Assembly (NCBI GenBank): GCA_921293015.1 | Contig: OV121084.1 | Location: 26,412,946 to 26,476,945 of the forward strand | Length of the DNA: 64,000 bases | Direction of reading: 5' to 3' | Origin: Phorcus lineatus | Taxonomy: Eukaryota; Mollusca; Gastropoda; Trochida; Trochidae | Shown: in pieces, positions 36,485-48,991 of the stretch | Numbering within the stretch: the first letter of the stretch is position 1 | Layout of the letters: every line of letters begins with the position of its first letter | Position numbers and translations under genes: made by a program | The notes under the pieces: generated by a model | The model's database searches: none | Seen by the model: only the letters and a program-made list of their open reading frames with translations | What the model was told of the DNA's origin: nothing

Positions 36485-39400
36485 ATGGCGTCGTTTGTAG
36501 CGGAAGTTCTTTCTTCAGCAGGTAATGATAGAACTAAATCCACGTGACAAACGAATGTCTGAACTTTGTGAAGATGTGTTGTCCTATTTTCGTTCATTTG
36601 TAATTGAAGTGAAATAATAAGTTTTAAACTGGTCCAGTTTCAACTGAAACCTTTGTCAATAGAAATTATTCATACTGTAAAAACAACTAACTATTGCTCA
36701 GAGTCTATATTTTTACTATGGAATGGATGTTCCTTCTGACAAGTTCCAAATGCCATTGAAAACAGAAGAAATGCAGTAAAAATAATATTATTATTTGATA
36801 AAAAATAATCTTTTTTTATGTCAATGACAGTATTTTGTGAAGACCAACACTTAAATTGTGTGTAATTATCTATTATTCCATTAGAGTGTGATGGCTGCAC
36901 CATAGGTTTAGAATCCATACTTTCTAAGTAAGTCTATTTTATCTGTAGCCATTTCGGATGATCTTGATGGAGAATAATTTTACCTTCTAAATGGATAAAA
37001 TCAAAACATCTCACTTCAGTACACAAGAATTGAAAGCTAAACCCATTGCCTTTGGCTACTATGTTCCACCAATGTCTCATTGTTTTCATTATTCAGCAAC
37101 ATTGAATTCATTGCTATCGTATCCCCTCCAGAAGATGGTGTCTGTCAATTTTTCCAAAATAAAAGACACAGTGTTAGATGGGACATTCCTGAAGAAAATT
37201 TACTTAAGCACAATTACTTTGTAGAAGGTAGAGGCACTAAGTAAGGCATAATCTTTTAATTCAAATGAAAAATAATTATGTCATCTACAGCCCAGCTGGA
37301 GAAGGAGGAGATACTTGGCAAACTGAGTATGCTGAGTAAGAAGACTGATGAGATGAAATGTGAGATTCATGACCTGGTGACAAAGAAGTACAAGGAGTTT
37401 GACCCATGTTATGCAGAATCGACTCAGTTGGCTGAGAGAGTGCAGGGGTTGTCTGAAGAGATGACCTCTGTAACAGAGAAGATCGAGTCGGAGGTATGTT
37501 GATTCAAAATCCTGCAGAGTATTTTTATTGTAAAGAGTATTTCACATAAAAAATTAAATTTTTAAAAACTTTTTTACTTTAGATATATGATTTAACATCC
37601 AAAAATTATTTGTAGAATTGTGGTTAAATCCTATATTTTAAAACGCTTTTAATGTTTTATATAGTTTATCATGAACTGCCTCCATGAAATCATGACCCAT
37701 TCATGAAAGAGACACTGCAGAATGGTTGTGGACTTCTTACAGACATCTTCTTCCTGCATTTTTAAATAAACTGTCTATTTGGAATTTGTAACTGTATTGA
37801 ATGTTTGGCAATATGGATCTTTTCCTTAAACTGAAAGTAAGATTGTTCTTTGTAGATAAGGGGCCAGCTGAATATGTCAACTGGTGAGTTCCAGAGTCTT
37901 AGTCATGAACTTCAGCAGATGACTGCAGTCATGTCTGTGCTTGAGAAACTAGCTCAGTTTCAAGATCTACTGGAACAACGGGAGATCGCACTTCGAGATA
38001 GGAAATACTCTGAGGCTGCAGGCTGCCTTGAACGTGCTCAAGCCTTGCTACACGAGTCTGTGCATGCGAGACAGGGAGAGATGAACGTCTTTGGCACTCT
38101 ATGCACAGAACTGGAGGTTCAGAAACAAAAAATCATCTACGATCTTGGTGATGCGTGGATGGAGCACATTATGTGGACATCTGGAGATGCCAATGCAGGA
38201 CAGTGTCAGTTGAAGCTTGTGACTGGTGGATCTGAGATGGAGGTTGTGCAGGATATGGTGGTTGCTATGGAAATGATGGGAACATTGCAAATGAAGGTTA
38301 AACATTTTGGTGAGAAATTCTTCAACTTGTTCATCAAACCTCTTGTCCTGAATGAAAAGGTTGAGATTGGAATGGAGATTGTCTCACAGGCTCATGTCCT
38401 GACGCTGACAGGTGAGTCCGGTAAGAATGGACCTCAGAACTATGAGAAAGTTCTCAACCAAATCCATCTCATATTGAAGTATATGTTTGACAACTTGTTT
38501 AAGTTGAAAGTTGCCCCAGGCTCTTCACAGACGCTGATGGAGAGACTCGGCTTTGAGATATCCCACCAGACCGTGGAATTCATAGTGAAGGAATGTCTCT
38601 CCCACGCCATCCCCAGTAGTCGCAAGGAGCTAGAGCACTTCCAGCAGGTGGTTGACAAGACCGAGCTCTTCCAGAAAAGGCTCCTTGAGTTCAACTTCAT
38701 CAAGCCAGATAACACGCAGCTGATAGACTTTGTTCGAAACGTTGATGTCTTGTTTGCTAACAAGAAATGCCAGGAGATTCTGGAGCAGGCTCGAGAGATG
38801 ATGACCTCTGAGATCCACAATACAACAGTGATATCAGAGGAGCAACCTCTTGCTGAGGTGCCACAGCTTGACTCAGGGCCATCCAGCCGGAAAACTCGGA
38901 AAGTGGAGATCAATTGTGAAGTTCCTCTCAGTGGAAATACCTTCAAAATGCCCAGGTGTCACATCAGGTATGTATCTTCAGTTGCAATTCTTTGTACATC
39001 ATAGATTTTTGGCACCAACATATATCTTATTTGCCTTTTCATGTTTACCAGTTGTTCTTTGAGGTTCATATCTTTTTGGATCAAGTATGAATGTAAACAT
39101 ACAACCTCTTGATTGATGAATATCATTTTTTATTATATTTCCAACGGTGAAATATGCTGTTTATCAGTGAAAATAAAATCCTTGTTTAAACAGAATATAA
39201 CAGTGCTATTCTACTCAGTGAAATTGAATGACGTCATGAGATTGGAGCAATAGCGAAGATTTTGCTACTCATTTCATAGAGTTAAGGTCATTTACTATGT
39301 TTGGGAAACATAATAGATAGAACATCTGACATTTTTTGTTGAATACCATGTATATCTCATCTTGTGCTGCGCCACTCGTGAAAATGTAAATTTCAACTTC

Positions 39401-42225
39401 ACTCGATGCGGTTTTACACAGTATTCGACAATAAATGTCAAATATCGTCTATGAATTACCTTCATCATGTTTTGACCCTAAGGTATTTATTGCTGCATTA
39501 AATCTCTCAATACCTTACGATATAATGTTCCAGTACTTCTGTGAACTGCCTGATGACTCTTGCATACGAGACACTGCATGAAGCTGTTGAGAGCTCTCCG
39601 CAGTGTGCTATACAGCTTTTCTACGCTGTCCGGAACATCTTTGAGTTATACTGTGGAGTTTTCCCCACCTACCACAGACAGAGTCTTGCCGCACTACCAC
39701 AGCTCACAGGTAGAGTTTATACAACAATAAACATTCTTTCATTAATAAATGCTAACTTTAGGAATGTTCAGTGTCATTTCACATAATTAATATCATGTGC
39801 TTCTCCTCACTGAGGTGTTTTATCTGAACTTAATCCCAAAAGCTACTCACAGAAAAAGAATCCTTATGAAAATAAAACTGCTATTCCATCCTAAATGAAA
39901 TGATTAGTTTAAAGTTGTACATCAAGCCTTCTTAAACCATTCATGGATGTGTGTATTTATCCTATGTGAAATCTGTAATATTTTCATATGCTTCTCTTAC
40001 ATAGGGGGGGGGGGGGGATAGCGCAGTGGTTAGCGCGTTCGGGTTCAGATCATGAGGGCCATGGTTCGAATCCCGCCAGGGTCTCGGCAACTTTGTCTAC
40101 AGTAGAGAACTGTTCTACACGCAGTCAGGTTTGGGTGCAATGTTACACTGAATTTCAGCGCAGTACCACCTATGGTTCGCTAGTTCCAGCCGATGCTCGC
40201 AGGTTTCACCGCAATGCATAGCCACAATGGTGTTGTGGGCTTTCTCCCTGCAATATTAGTGAAATAATCTTGAAAGCAGCGTTAAACACCAACTCACCTC
40301 ACCTCACCTTACAAAAGGTCACTCATTCTGTGAAATGAATCCCTTTACCTTTAGCGAATGTACAATTAACATCCTTGTATTACAGCTCTGCATCACAACA
40401 ACTGCATGTTCCTGGCACACCATCTCATGACTCTTGGCCACCAGTTCAGCAAGAAGCTGCCGCCCTCTCTCAACGCTACGTTTGTTGACCTCATCTTCAA
40501 GATCAAGAGAATCGGCACAGAAAGCTTCCTGGAGCAACTGCACACGCAGAAGGCTCAGCTCGCAGAGTTCCTCAAGGGTGCTAATAGTAGGTGTCCATTC
40601 AATACATTCTGTAGTTTATACAGGTTTATATCCTTAGTTTATTTCAAGTATATAATTCATGTAGATTTTCAAAAATTATCATAGAAGGTGCTACTGCTCA
40701 CCAATTCTCGTGGAAATCTGAACAAAATTATTATTTGTACCTGACAGATGCAGGAAACTAACGATAGTTTTTTATCTGATTTCAATGAGATTACTGCTCA
40801 CCTCTCCTCTCTCCCCCCTCCCCCCTCCCCATCTGCATGAAAACACCTTGACTTGGCAGTGACAACTGCATATCCAAGGTGTCTTTACTTGCTTACTTAG
40901 CGAATCTTAAACCAAAGAAGTATACACATACACTGAGAAAAAAAACCCTGTTAAAGTCAATTAACATTGCGTTTGGTTAGCAACCTCTCCATTTAGGTAT
41001 CCCAATTAGCAACCTCTTCACTAATGCAATCAGTGCAAATACTCTGTCAACACAGCAAAGTAGTAGAGCTTTGCATGAGCCAGGAAAATAACTCAAACTT
41101 GATTATGTTATTTATATGCCACATTACCTATGTCATCTCTTACTCTTACAGATTTCAGCAGTATATCTGAGAACGAGCAGTATGCTCCGGCGGAGCGCTC
41201 CATCAAGCAATGCCTGCACCAGCTTACCCATCTACAAAACGTCTGGCAGGAGGTGCTCCCCGTCAACATCTACAGGAAGGCTATTGGTAGGTTACATTGT
41301 TCATTCTTGTAAGTTTCCTAAATTGCTATGCTTGAGTGAGACCCTTGAGAGGGACTGGAGGAAACAGTTTTCTACCTGAGTACTCAGTAAAGCCATTCAT
41401 AGGATGAAAGTGTTGGTTTGAGATGAAGCCAATTTTGTTTCATATTCTAAAAACATTGACTTTTAGGTTTGAATAAAAAGAATACATTTAATTTTCTCAA
41501 GCTCATTTATCCACAATAAAAATTGTATTGTTTGCTTAGTGTTATAAAATATCACAATGTGCAAGATTAAAAGTTTTCAGCCAGTACTTGAGTTAAAACC
41601 CTTTTCAGATCCAAAGATGGTCAAACTTACAAAGTCCCCATTTCAGAAATTGTAGGTTCTCTAAAAGAAATGGTCAATTAAAAATAGAAATAAGCATTCA
41701 AACATGGATAAACAGGAGTTTGTTTTGCACACAGGATACCATCCATTATCCTCACATGTGCTTGTGAGCACATTAGTAGTGTAGTCAATATATTTGTGTA
41801 CGTAATGATGATATTCTCATGGATAAAAAATTGCTGATGGATGTGTTGCAGGGATGTTGGTGAACACCATGGTGGTAGAGATAATCGACTACATCACTGC
41901 GCTCGAGGACATCTCCTCGGATGACGCTCGTCTCCTCCACAGCCTCCTCTCCATCATCCTCGAGAAGTCAGGACCGCTCTTCAACACCCCGACAGATAAA
42001 GTGGACAACTTCGATATTGAGCTCCAGCGGCTGGTTGGAAAATGGCGCAAGTTTAAAGAGCTCCATCTTGTGTTAAATGCAAGTCTTCAAGAGATCAGTG
42101 ATCGGTGGGCGGAGAAGAAAGGTCCTTTGGCTTTGGATTTCACAGCTAATGAGATTAAACAGCTGATACGTGCCTTGTTCCAAAATACAGACAGGCGGGC
42201 AGCAGTCCTCTCCAAAATCAGATGA
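36485..42225 (+). CDS. ZW10: ZW10 kinetochore and ER-Golgi tethering protein
   Basis: ZW10 is a subunit of the Rod-Zwilch-ZW10 complex at kinetochores, where it recruits dynein and supports the spindle checkpoint. It is also a subunit of the NRZ tether for Golgi-to-ER vesicles. Seven exons: 36485-36521, 37291-37493, 37856-38967, 39534-39709, 40386-40586, 41152-41286 and 41852-42225. They encode 745 aa (human 779). All introns are GT-AG with consistent phases. Exon 1 encodes [12 protein letters not shown], nearly as in vertebrates; an in-frame TAG at 36476 precedes it. Coiled-coil N-terminus at residues about 15-130. Conserved later stretches are [52 protein letters not shown] and, at the C-terminus, [20 protein letters not shown]. 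Exon 5 must end at 40586 (donor GTAGGT) to keep frame. A SINE sits in intron 4. Confidence 0.98.
40010..40316 (+). mobile_element. tRNA-derived SINE, best copy (A), in ZW10 intron 4
   Basis: The head has an A box (TAGCGCAGTGGTTAGCGC) and a B box (GGTTCGAATCCC), as in a tRNA-driven RNA polymerase III promoter. The body contains TCTACAGTAGAGAACTG, CACTGAATTTCAGCGCAG and CAGGGAGAAAG on the minus strand. It ends in CACCTCACCTCACC repeats. Copies at 3221-3545 and 27488-27735 share the body. A poly(G) run (40005-40017) precedes the head. The head does not fold as an intact tRNA because intervening length is wrong. Confidence 0.88.
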
Positions 42226-42590
42226 ATATTACATTAATGATGATGAAGACAGACCTTAGAATCTGTGTATAACCAATAGATTTTCAGATGGAAGATGATA
42301 TAGAGAGGTTAATGAAAACACCTAAGTTATCAGTTACAAGAATGAACTGATAAAATTAAATTATCATCTTTGACTGATCTGGAAAGTTTGTAAAATTTCC
42401 TTTACAGTCGCTTTTGCAAGTTAGCTAAAGTTTTCTTTACACCATAACATCTATCCTCAAATTTGTATGTGACCAGCTGCTTATGGCTTAAATATTGCCA
42501 AGCAAAGCAATATTGTATAAAGGAAAAGTCTTTCACCTCCTCACTGCAAGGAAGATTTTGCTAAATAGCTGTTTTGATTGACTTCTGTCA

Positions 42591-42596
42591 AATAAA
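42591..42596 (+). terminator. ZW10 poly(A) signal
   Basis: AATAAA 366 bp after the ZW10 stop codon, followed by a GT-rich stretch (TGTGGTGATTGGTTTC) suitable as a downstream element. Confidence 0.6.
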
Positions 42597-42599
42597 GAA

Positions 42600-44140
42600 G
42601 TTTAAAACTATGTGGTGATTGGTTTCATTTGTTCCGTAATTAACAGTGTGGAAATAAGGATTGCGTCACCAAACTTGTTGAATTATTTGAAATATTTTGT
42701 TATAACATTAATTAAATGAATAAGTTGACTTGTTGCTTGTTTTGTTGTTTTTGTCTGAGTTACTATTTCAACCCTATCATGGTTGTTTGTTTACAAGACC
42801 ACTTGTGTTGAAAGGTTTCAATCAGATAATTCATCTCTCACCTCTGTTGATTCATAGGTGTTGAAACCATGAAGAATTTTTTTTTAAATATTCAAATCAA
42901 TTAATAGCTTATCAGTTCTGAAAGGCCTGATTGGCATGGCATGGTGTCTGTCCGTCCATCTGTAAACATTTTCAACTTTCTCATGAACTACTAACTCAAA
43001 AAAGTTGAACTCTTTTGTATAGGGTAATTACAAATTGTAGATTTTGTAATTCTGTGACCCTGATAAAAATATCTTAATCTTCTGATGAATGGTAGGCCCA
43101 TTGAGGACTTCTCCTCAGATAATTATTTCTTAGGTAACATGTAAATCTCATTGTCAAATTAGCATTGCTAGAAGAAAGTTTATTACACACCCCAATAAAC
43201 TATTTAGTTCTCATGAAACTATCATTCAAAGCTGAAATCTTGTTTGATTGACTCCTTGGCAGACTTTAACACATCTATTAATGTATATTTTAGCTAATAT
43301 GTAATATTATAAATCCTGATGAGCTACAGAGCTCAAGGCTTTCCCTCTTCCGCTAAAAATAGCATTTCTCATATGGTTATTCATTGGACTATTGTGATAT
43401 CTCACACAGGCATGGAGGGTAAGCACTGAAAAGGTTGGAAAATGTGGCAATGCCTATCTAAAGTCATTTGGGCTGGCAAAAGTTTAGACCATGCGTGGGA
43501 AGATGTTCCATTGTGTATAATTTGGAAAAATTTTCATGAAAAGTTTTAAAACCCGGATGAATGGATTGCAACCATCTTCCTCTTCACTGCGTAATTTTTG
43601 CCAGTCTCAAACACTTGCTCATATGAGCCTTCCTGTTCCTGTTTTTCACAAAATTTTAAATAAGTGACAGAGGAAAACTTTTAATAAGTATCCCTGGAGT
43701 GTTCTGTTTCAGAAGTTAAAATAAACATGTCCAAATCCAAACTTATGAACTATGGTACATGCAATCTCAAACACACACAAGATAAACATCAGATCATAAG
43801 TGCATCACATTTAAATGTTCTGGTTTGTTTATAAACAATTTCAGATTATTTTTTCTTGACATGAGATGAAAATTTTAAAAATATTTAATTTTTTAATAAT
43901 TTTTTTACCATAAAAGGAACCACTCATGTATTATATTTCAATAGATTTATTTGCAGAAAGTAAATTCACCACATAATAGGTCGTAAACATTGCATTTACT
44001 TAAAAAAGCTTAAGGTTTTTTTTTCAACAAGAAAAATCAAGTGTCAAAATCAAACTTGTTCGAATAACGCTTCTGTGTAATAATTGACTGTAGACACAGT
44101 TACCTCCCTTGAGTAAGTCACATGATCAGCACTAGACAAA
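42600..44140. other. Intergenic ZW10-VTI1B
   Basis: No gene is recognised. GGTGTCTGTCCGTCCATCTG near 42944 is the start of a low-copy-looking dispersed repeat of the kind common in molluscs. The last 100 bp include TCACATGA at 44118-44125, an M-box-like E-box just upstream of VTI1B. Confidence 0.4.
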
Positions 44141-47100
44141 ATGTCGTCCGAGAAGTTTGAGTCACTAGAGGATGATTTAACGAACTTGCTAGACGATGTC
44201 AAGTTAAAAATCGAAAGGAAAATACCAAACTATGTTGGAGGTAGGTTATCAAAGTTCAATTTACCTTGTTCCCTGATGTAGTAAATGACATCGTTTTCAA
44301 GAAAAAAATATGAAAACCAGATTCAATCAACTGTCACTGACATTAAACACTAATGTGGAAAACAATAAATCTGCAGAGAAACTAATTTTTACCTTCATAC
44401 GGAGTTCAGCTGCGTCTTTTTGTGATGAATAACGAAATCACCAATGTGATGTCTTCCTTTTTATGTTTGCAGAAGAAAAGAAAAGTGCAATACGACAGGT
44501 GGAACGAAACCTCGAGGAAGCAAACATCGTTGTGGGTGTTATTTTTCTTTAGCACAAGGAGTCGTAAGATTTTGATAATAATATATGAGATTTAAAAAAA
44601 ACTTAAACCAAGAGAGTAGGTTCCAAATGATGATCACCAGTACTGCATTTCAACTTCACTACAAGATTGTGAACATGAATCCAAGCGATATATAAATTTT
44701 CCACAGATATCCTACTGCCATATTAAGACAATCTATATTATTATGATGTTAAAGTGATCTAATGACATGAACACGATCGATGTGCACATTATTTATTGCA
44801 GTCTAGCAGAGGATTGTTTTCTTAATTTTAAAAACTAAAACACATTGTAGGTAGTGAAAACATTCAGTAACAGATAATTTACGAGTACAACTTTGAAGAT
44901 TGTAATACAAATTAGGGTTTGCTCAACTATTTCAAGTTCTTGTTTTTACTGATTATCCAACCATATTTTATAATCACTGTGGAGAATATGTTAACAACTT
45001 TGTTGATACTTAAAATTTATTTTACATTAAAACAGTATCAATCAGTATCAAAATATAACTTTTGTTTATATAATTATATAAAAAAGATTAATCATATTTA
45101 GGCCAGTTTGTCAGACTGCTTATTTAAAGATGTTCATTTCACACATGCATTGTTTTCTGTATGCTGCAGCTACAAGAAATGGAGAGTGAAGCAAAGGTGG
45201 CACCAGTAAACTACCGCACTCAAATGCTGGGAAAGATCAGAAACTACCGCTCGGATATTGAGGGGATGGCCAGAGCTTTAGTAAGAAACACCAACTTTAT
45301 TTGCTTCTCTTTTTAAAATTCATGATGTAAGATTATTGTTGGTATCATCAGAAAATTCTTTATTCAGAAACTTCTCCAAGTATTATCTTGATCAGAAGCT
45401 GATACTTAGAGTATGCCAAGAGCATTGATAAGAAAATAAAACGATATATTCACTCAGTCTAATTTATAAATAAACTTTTTCACTTAACACAATTGAAGCA
45501 TCAAAAATTCTTTATTCATTTACCTATTCCTTGTTTGACCACAAAATGAGTAGTAGTAAAAGCATTATTGAATTTTATAATATTATATATTAAAAAAATA
45601 CAGGAAAAAGAACAAAATCCAAGATAAGATATTTAAGAAATATGACAGAAATTTCTTTCATTCAGCTAACTTGCTAGTAAAAAATTGTTTGTAACTGTTA
45701 GCAAGCTGGAGAACTGCGCGAAGAAAATTTGTTAAAAATCAATTTTTTATAACAGAAAAAAGGAAGTGGAGGATCGGGCCGTGGTTCAGACAACTTTGGC
45801 TTTGACAGAGATGATGTAAGTCAATTATAACTCTTTATGGTCTTCATTACATGGTTAATTTTGAAATTATTTATGTGCCCTTGTCACTCGAAATCACATT
45901 GCAGCGCCAGTTCAAGTGATGTCTTATCCTTACATCTTTTAATGTCTATTGGGAAACGGAACTTATCATCCTGGGTGACGAATAGAGGATGAATCTTAGG
46001 TTAGAAAGAGGTAGCCTTATGTGACATTAAGTGTGTCAATGTTTCTAATAAAATTTGTAAACCAATATTAATGATATCAATCGCTTGAAAAAATCTTTCT
46101 TCTACAACATGAAATTTTTCACTTACTGAAAAGGGTAAAGAGAAGATATGCATAGATGAATATCTTTTCAATGACTTGTTTTCTCTTCTAGAGAATCGAG
46201 GCATCACAAAGGAGTAAATTACTACAAGGGCACCAGTCCTTACAAAGAACATCTGAGAGTATAGCAAGATCTCATCAGATTGCAGCAGAGACAGATCAAA
46301 TCGGCGTTGAGATCATCGATGAGCTCGGCCAACAGCGAGAAACTCTTGTCAGAACCAGGGAACGGGTGAGTACATGTCTAATAGAAATCATACTTGTTAA
46401 TTTGTGACTAACATTTTATGTGTTAGAAACAGGAAATGAGTAAATACATGAGTTATGTTACCATAAGTCTTCTTTATGAAATTTGATTTGGTAGCAAAAG
46501 TTAATTGAATATAAGGGATAAAATCAAATAATTGACTTTAGTAAATTCTCATTTATGGGAACTTTACTCTTAATCTTAATATACCAGAAAAATTCAGTGT
46601 ACTTCACAAAAAATAAAATTAGTAGCAAAAAAACTGAATGTATTTTTATTTAAAAATATATGAATTGAAATGATTTTTGGCAGCTTACGGATACAGACGC
46701 CAGTCTGAAGACAAGCAGGCAAATTTTAAAGGGAATGGTGAGGAGGTGAGGGCAGATTTACTTCTTTGATATGTTCCATTCAATATTAATATTTATCCTG
46801 AGGAATAGGATTGTATTGTAATATGGGTTTTGTGTATTCTTTATTCTGATTGGTTTGTTTGGAAACTTTTCTTGTGTTCTCTCCTTCTTTAACTGTTTCA
46901 AGTCAAAACTCAAGACTTATCTCTTTTCAAAATACTTCTTCTAGGAACTGTACAAGCGCTTTGAGCAACTGAATGATGGACAAATGTGCTCTATAAATAC
47001 ATTTATTATTATTGATTTATGATGAAATCCTGAAAAATTGCTTGGTCAAATAAGATTAAGTGAATTGCAATACATGTACCGGTACATCCTAATTATCAAA

Positions 47101-47524
47101 ACTCTAAGCAACTAAAAAAATTTCTCTGTGTATATTGATAATGACACATCGAAAACATTTGCTAAGGCAGAATCAGATATCTTGTTAATTGAAATTACAA
47201 GCAGCTCAATCTTTCATTTTCTTTGTCTTAATATTCATGTGTAACCGTAACATGATGTGGATGATAAGGAACCCCCAAATTCTTCTCAGCATCAAATAGG
47301 ACTTGTGAAAGTACACCTGCGGTATTGATGACAAAATTTTGAGAAGATATTTTGCAATTTTATGATGTTTAGCAGGTTATCAACATTGATTTAATGAGTA
47401 AGCCTCAAGTAACGCATGTGTCTTCATGTCCAGGGTGATGACGAACAAGTTGATACTGGCTGTGATTATACTCTTTGAGCTGGGCATCCTCGGCGGACTC
47501 GTATACTGGAAGTACTTCAGCTGA
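44141..47524 (+). CDS. VTI1B: VTI1B, endosomal Qb-SNARE
   Basis: VTI1B is a Qb-SNARE that works in late-endosome and lysosome fusion, classically with syntaxin 7, syntaxin 8 and VAMP8. Seven exons: 44141-44240, 44473-44531, 45170-45280, 45756-45815, 46192-46365, 46684-46745 and 47434-47524. They encode 218 aa (human 232). The N-terminal three-helix domain covers about 1-95, with EEKKSAIRQVERNLEEAN. A Gly/Ser-rich linker (KKGSGGSGRGS) follows. The SNARE motif is at about 125-188 (ARSHQIAAETDQIGVEIIDE), with the zero-layer glutamine in LGQQRETL, about residue 158. A C-terminal membrane anchor spans 195-213 (LILAVIILFELGILGGLVYW), leaving only a few lumenal residues, as expected for a tail-anchored SNARE. 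The exon 2 donor is GTGGGT, a weak site needed to keep frame. Confidence 0.97.
46898..47018 (+). mobile_element. Retroposon 3'-end fragment in VTI1B intron 6
   Basis: TCAAGACTTATCTCTTTTC, then TACAAGCGCTTTGAGCAACT and GTGCTCTATAAATACATTTATTATTATT. This wording (CGCTTTGAGCA...GCTCTATAAAT plus an ATT tail) is the usual 3' end of a widespread non-LTR/SINE group. Only the end is present. Confidence 0.6.
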
Positions 47525-48478
47525 TCAAGCATTCATACTTCTGTATCAACCATCAGCCATACGCAGAGAAGATCAAAGAAACCATGTCAAGCCTCGACTT
47601 TCAGAAATGAGAGGAACGTCATTGAAAAATTCTTACTTGTATATCAAACATCAGCCATGAAAGCTTTGAAAGAGATCCGGTTAAACCACGGATTTCAGAA
47701 ATGCCAGAGATATGACTGAAGACAAAATCACTTTAATAACAAAGTTTCAAATATTTTCAAGTTTAACCCCCTAAATATCACACTGGATGCAGGCTCAATG
47801 ATTCTTTTTGTATACCCATGATTATTACCGGTAGTTAAAGAAATTTTCTTGTATCATCACACACCAACTTTGCATTTTGTACATGATTTTATAAAACTAT
47901 CTTGCAACAATTTACATGCTCAAATTTCTCTCACCATTTGCTACCAAAATGCATCAAATGTGTCAGATATTTTCTATATTTATTTTATTTGTAATTATTC
48001 ACTGTAAATATCATCAGTCTGTCAACAAGGTGTCATATATTTTATGTCGTACGCCTTTGTCCTCACAGATATTGACTAATTTTATTGCTGTATAAGGGGG
48101 TTCAGATGTTATACTTTTTGTCAGTTATGGATAGACATCACTGTAAAGGGGTTTAGATTTTATATGTACCGTCAATAATAGATAGATAACAATCATTTGA
48201 TTTTGGCCAAAATGAAAAATGTTTGAATTTAGAGAAATAGGGCTTAACTGTAACTACTATATTCATGCTTTTAAGGTTTATTATGCTGTCCAACTATTTT
48301 GAACACCTAAATGAATTATAATACCATAACTGCTACTGATTTGCAAGTTTTCACAGTGTGAAGTTATGAAAGTCTGCATTAAGTGATAACCCTTTGGCTG
48401 GGGTTATGATGTATATTATGTTGATCAATGTGTACATTTGTATATATCATGTGAATCTGTCTACATACATTGTTATGT

Positions 48479-48484
48479 AATAAA
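48479..48484 (+). terminator. Possible VTI1B poly(A) signal
   Basis: AATAAA about 955 bp after the VTI1B stop, followed by a TGTGTGATTG stretch. The intervening sequence has no ORF of note and would be the 3' UTR. Confidence 0.45.
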
Positions 48485-48991
48485 AAACGTCATGTGTGAT
48501 TGCTCTGTCAAAATTTATAATTTTATTATCAGGCAGGTATGTAATGTAAAATCCATTAAAATAATTTTCAAAGATATGACTCAATAGCAACTAGAGTTGC
48601 TGGTTTAGAATGCTTTAAAGGTATTAACTTCCGAAAAATCTGAGGTTTTTCTGTTTTCAATTTTTACAATGTTTGAAGAAGAATTTGATTCCTTTTACTG
48701 AAAATTCTTAGTCAATTTAGGTTTAGTTGATCAAAAGCTTCATAAATATCTTTTGAAGAAATGAGCCATTGAATCTGTAATATATGTAAAATGATTCATG
48801 ATTTAATGCTGACAATTCACATAAAGAATTGCTGCAATGAATGACTCAAACATACAATTTTTACCTACTGATCAAGGAATTTTACACAGGAAGTACCATT
48901 TTCATGTCTGTTCCACCATACTTTCATATCATGCTAATGGTCCGGGTTTGAATTCTGATGGAGGCACCAAACATTTGTCATCTGGGCTTAT

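Noticed and set aside
38440..38946. 168-codon minus-strand ORF
   Set aside because: It is the antisense shadow of ZW10 exon 3, which has clear protein conservation on the plus strand.
40018..40090. Functional tRNA gene
   Set aside because: A and B boxes are good, but the segment is fused to a SINE body with simple-repeat tail and does not give a clean cloverleaf.
40571..40593. ZW10 exon 5 ending at the second donor (40590)
   Set aside because: It would put exon 6 out of frame with an early stop. The donor after 40586 keeps the frame.
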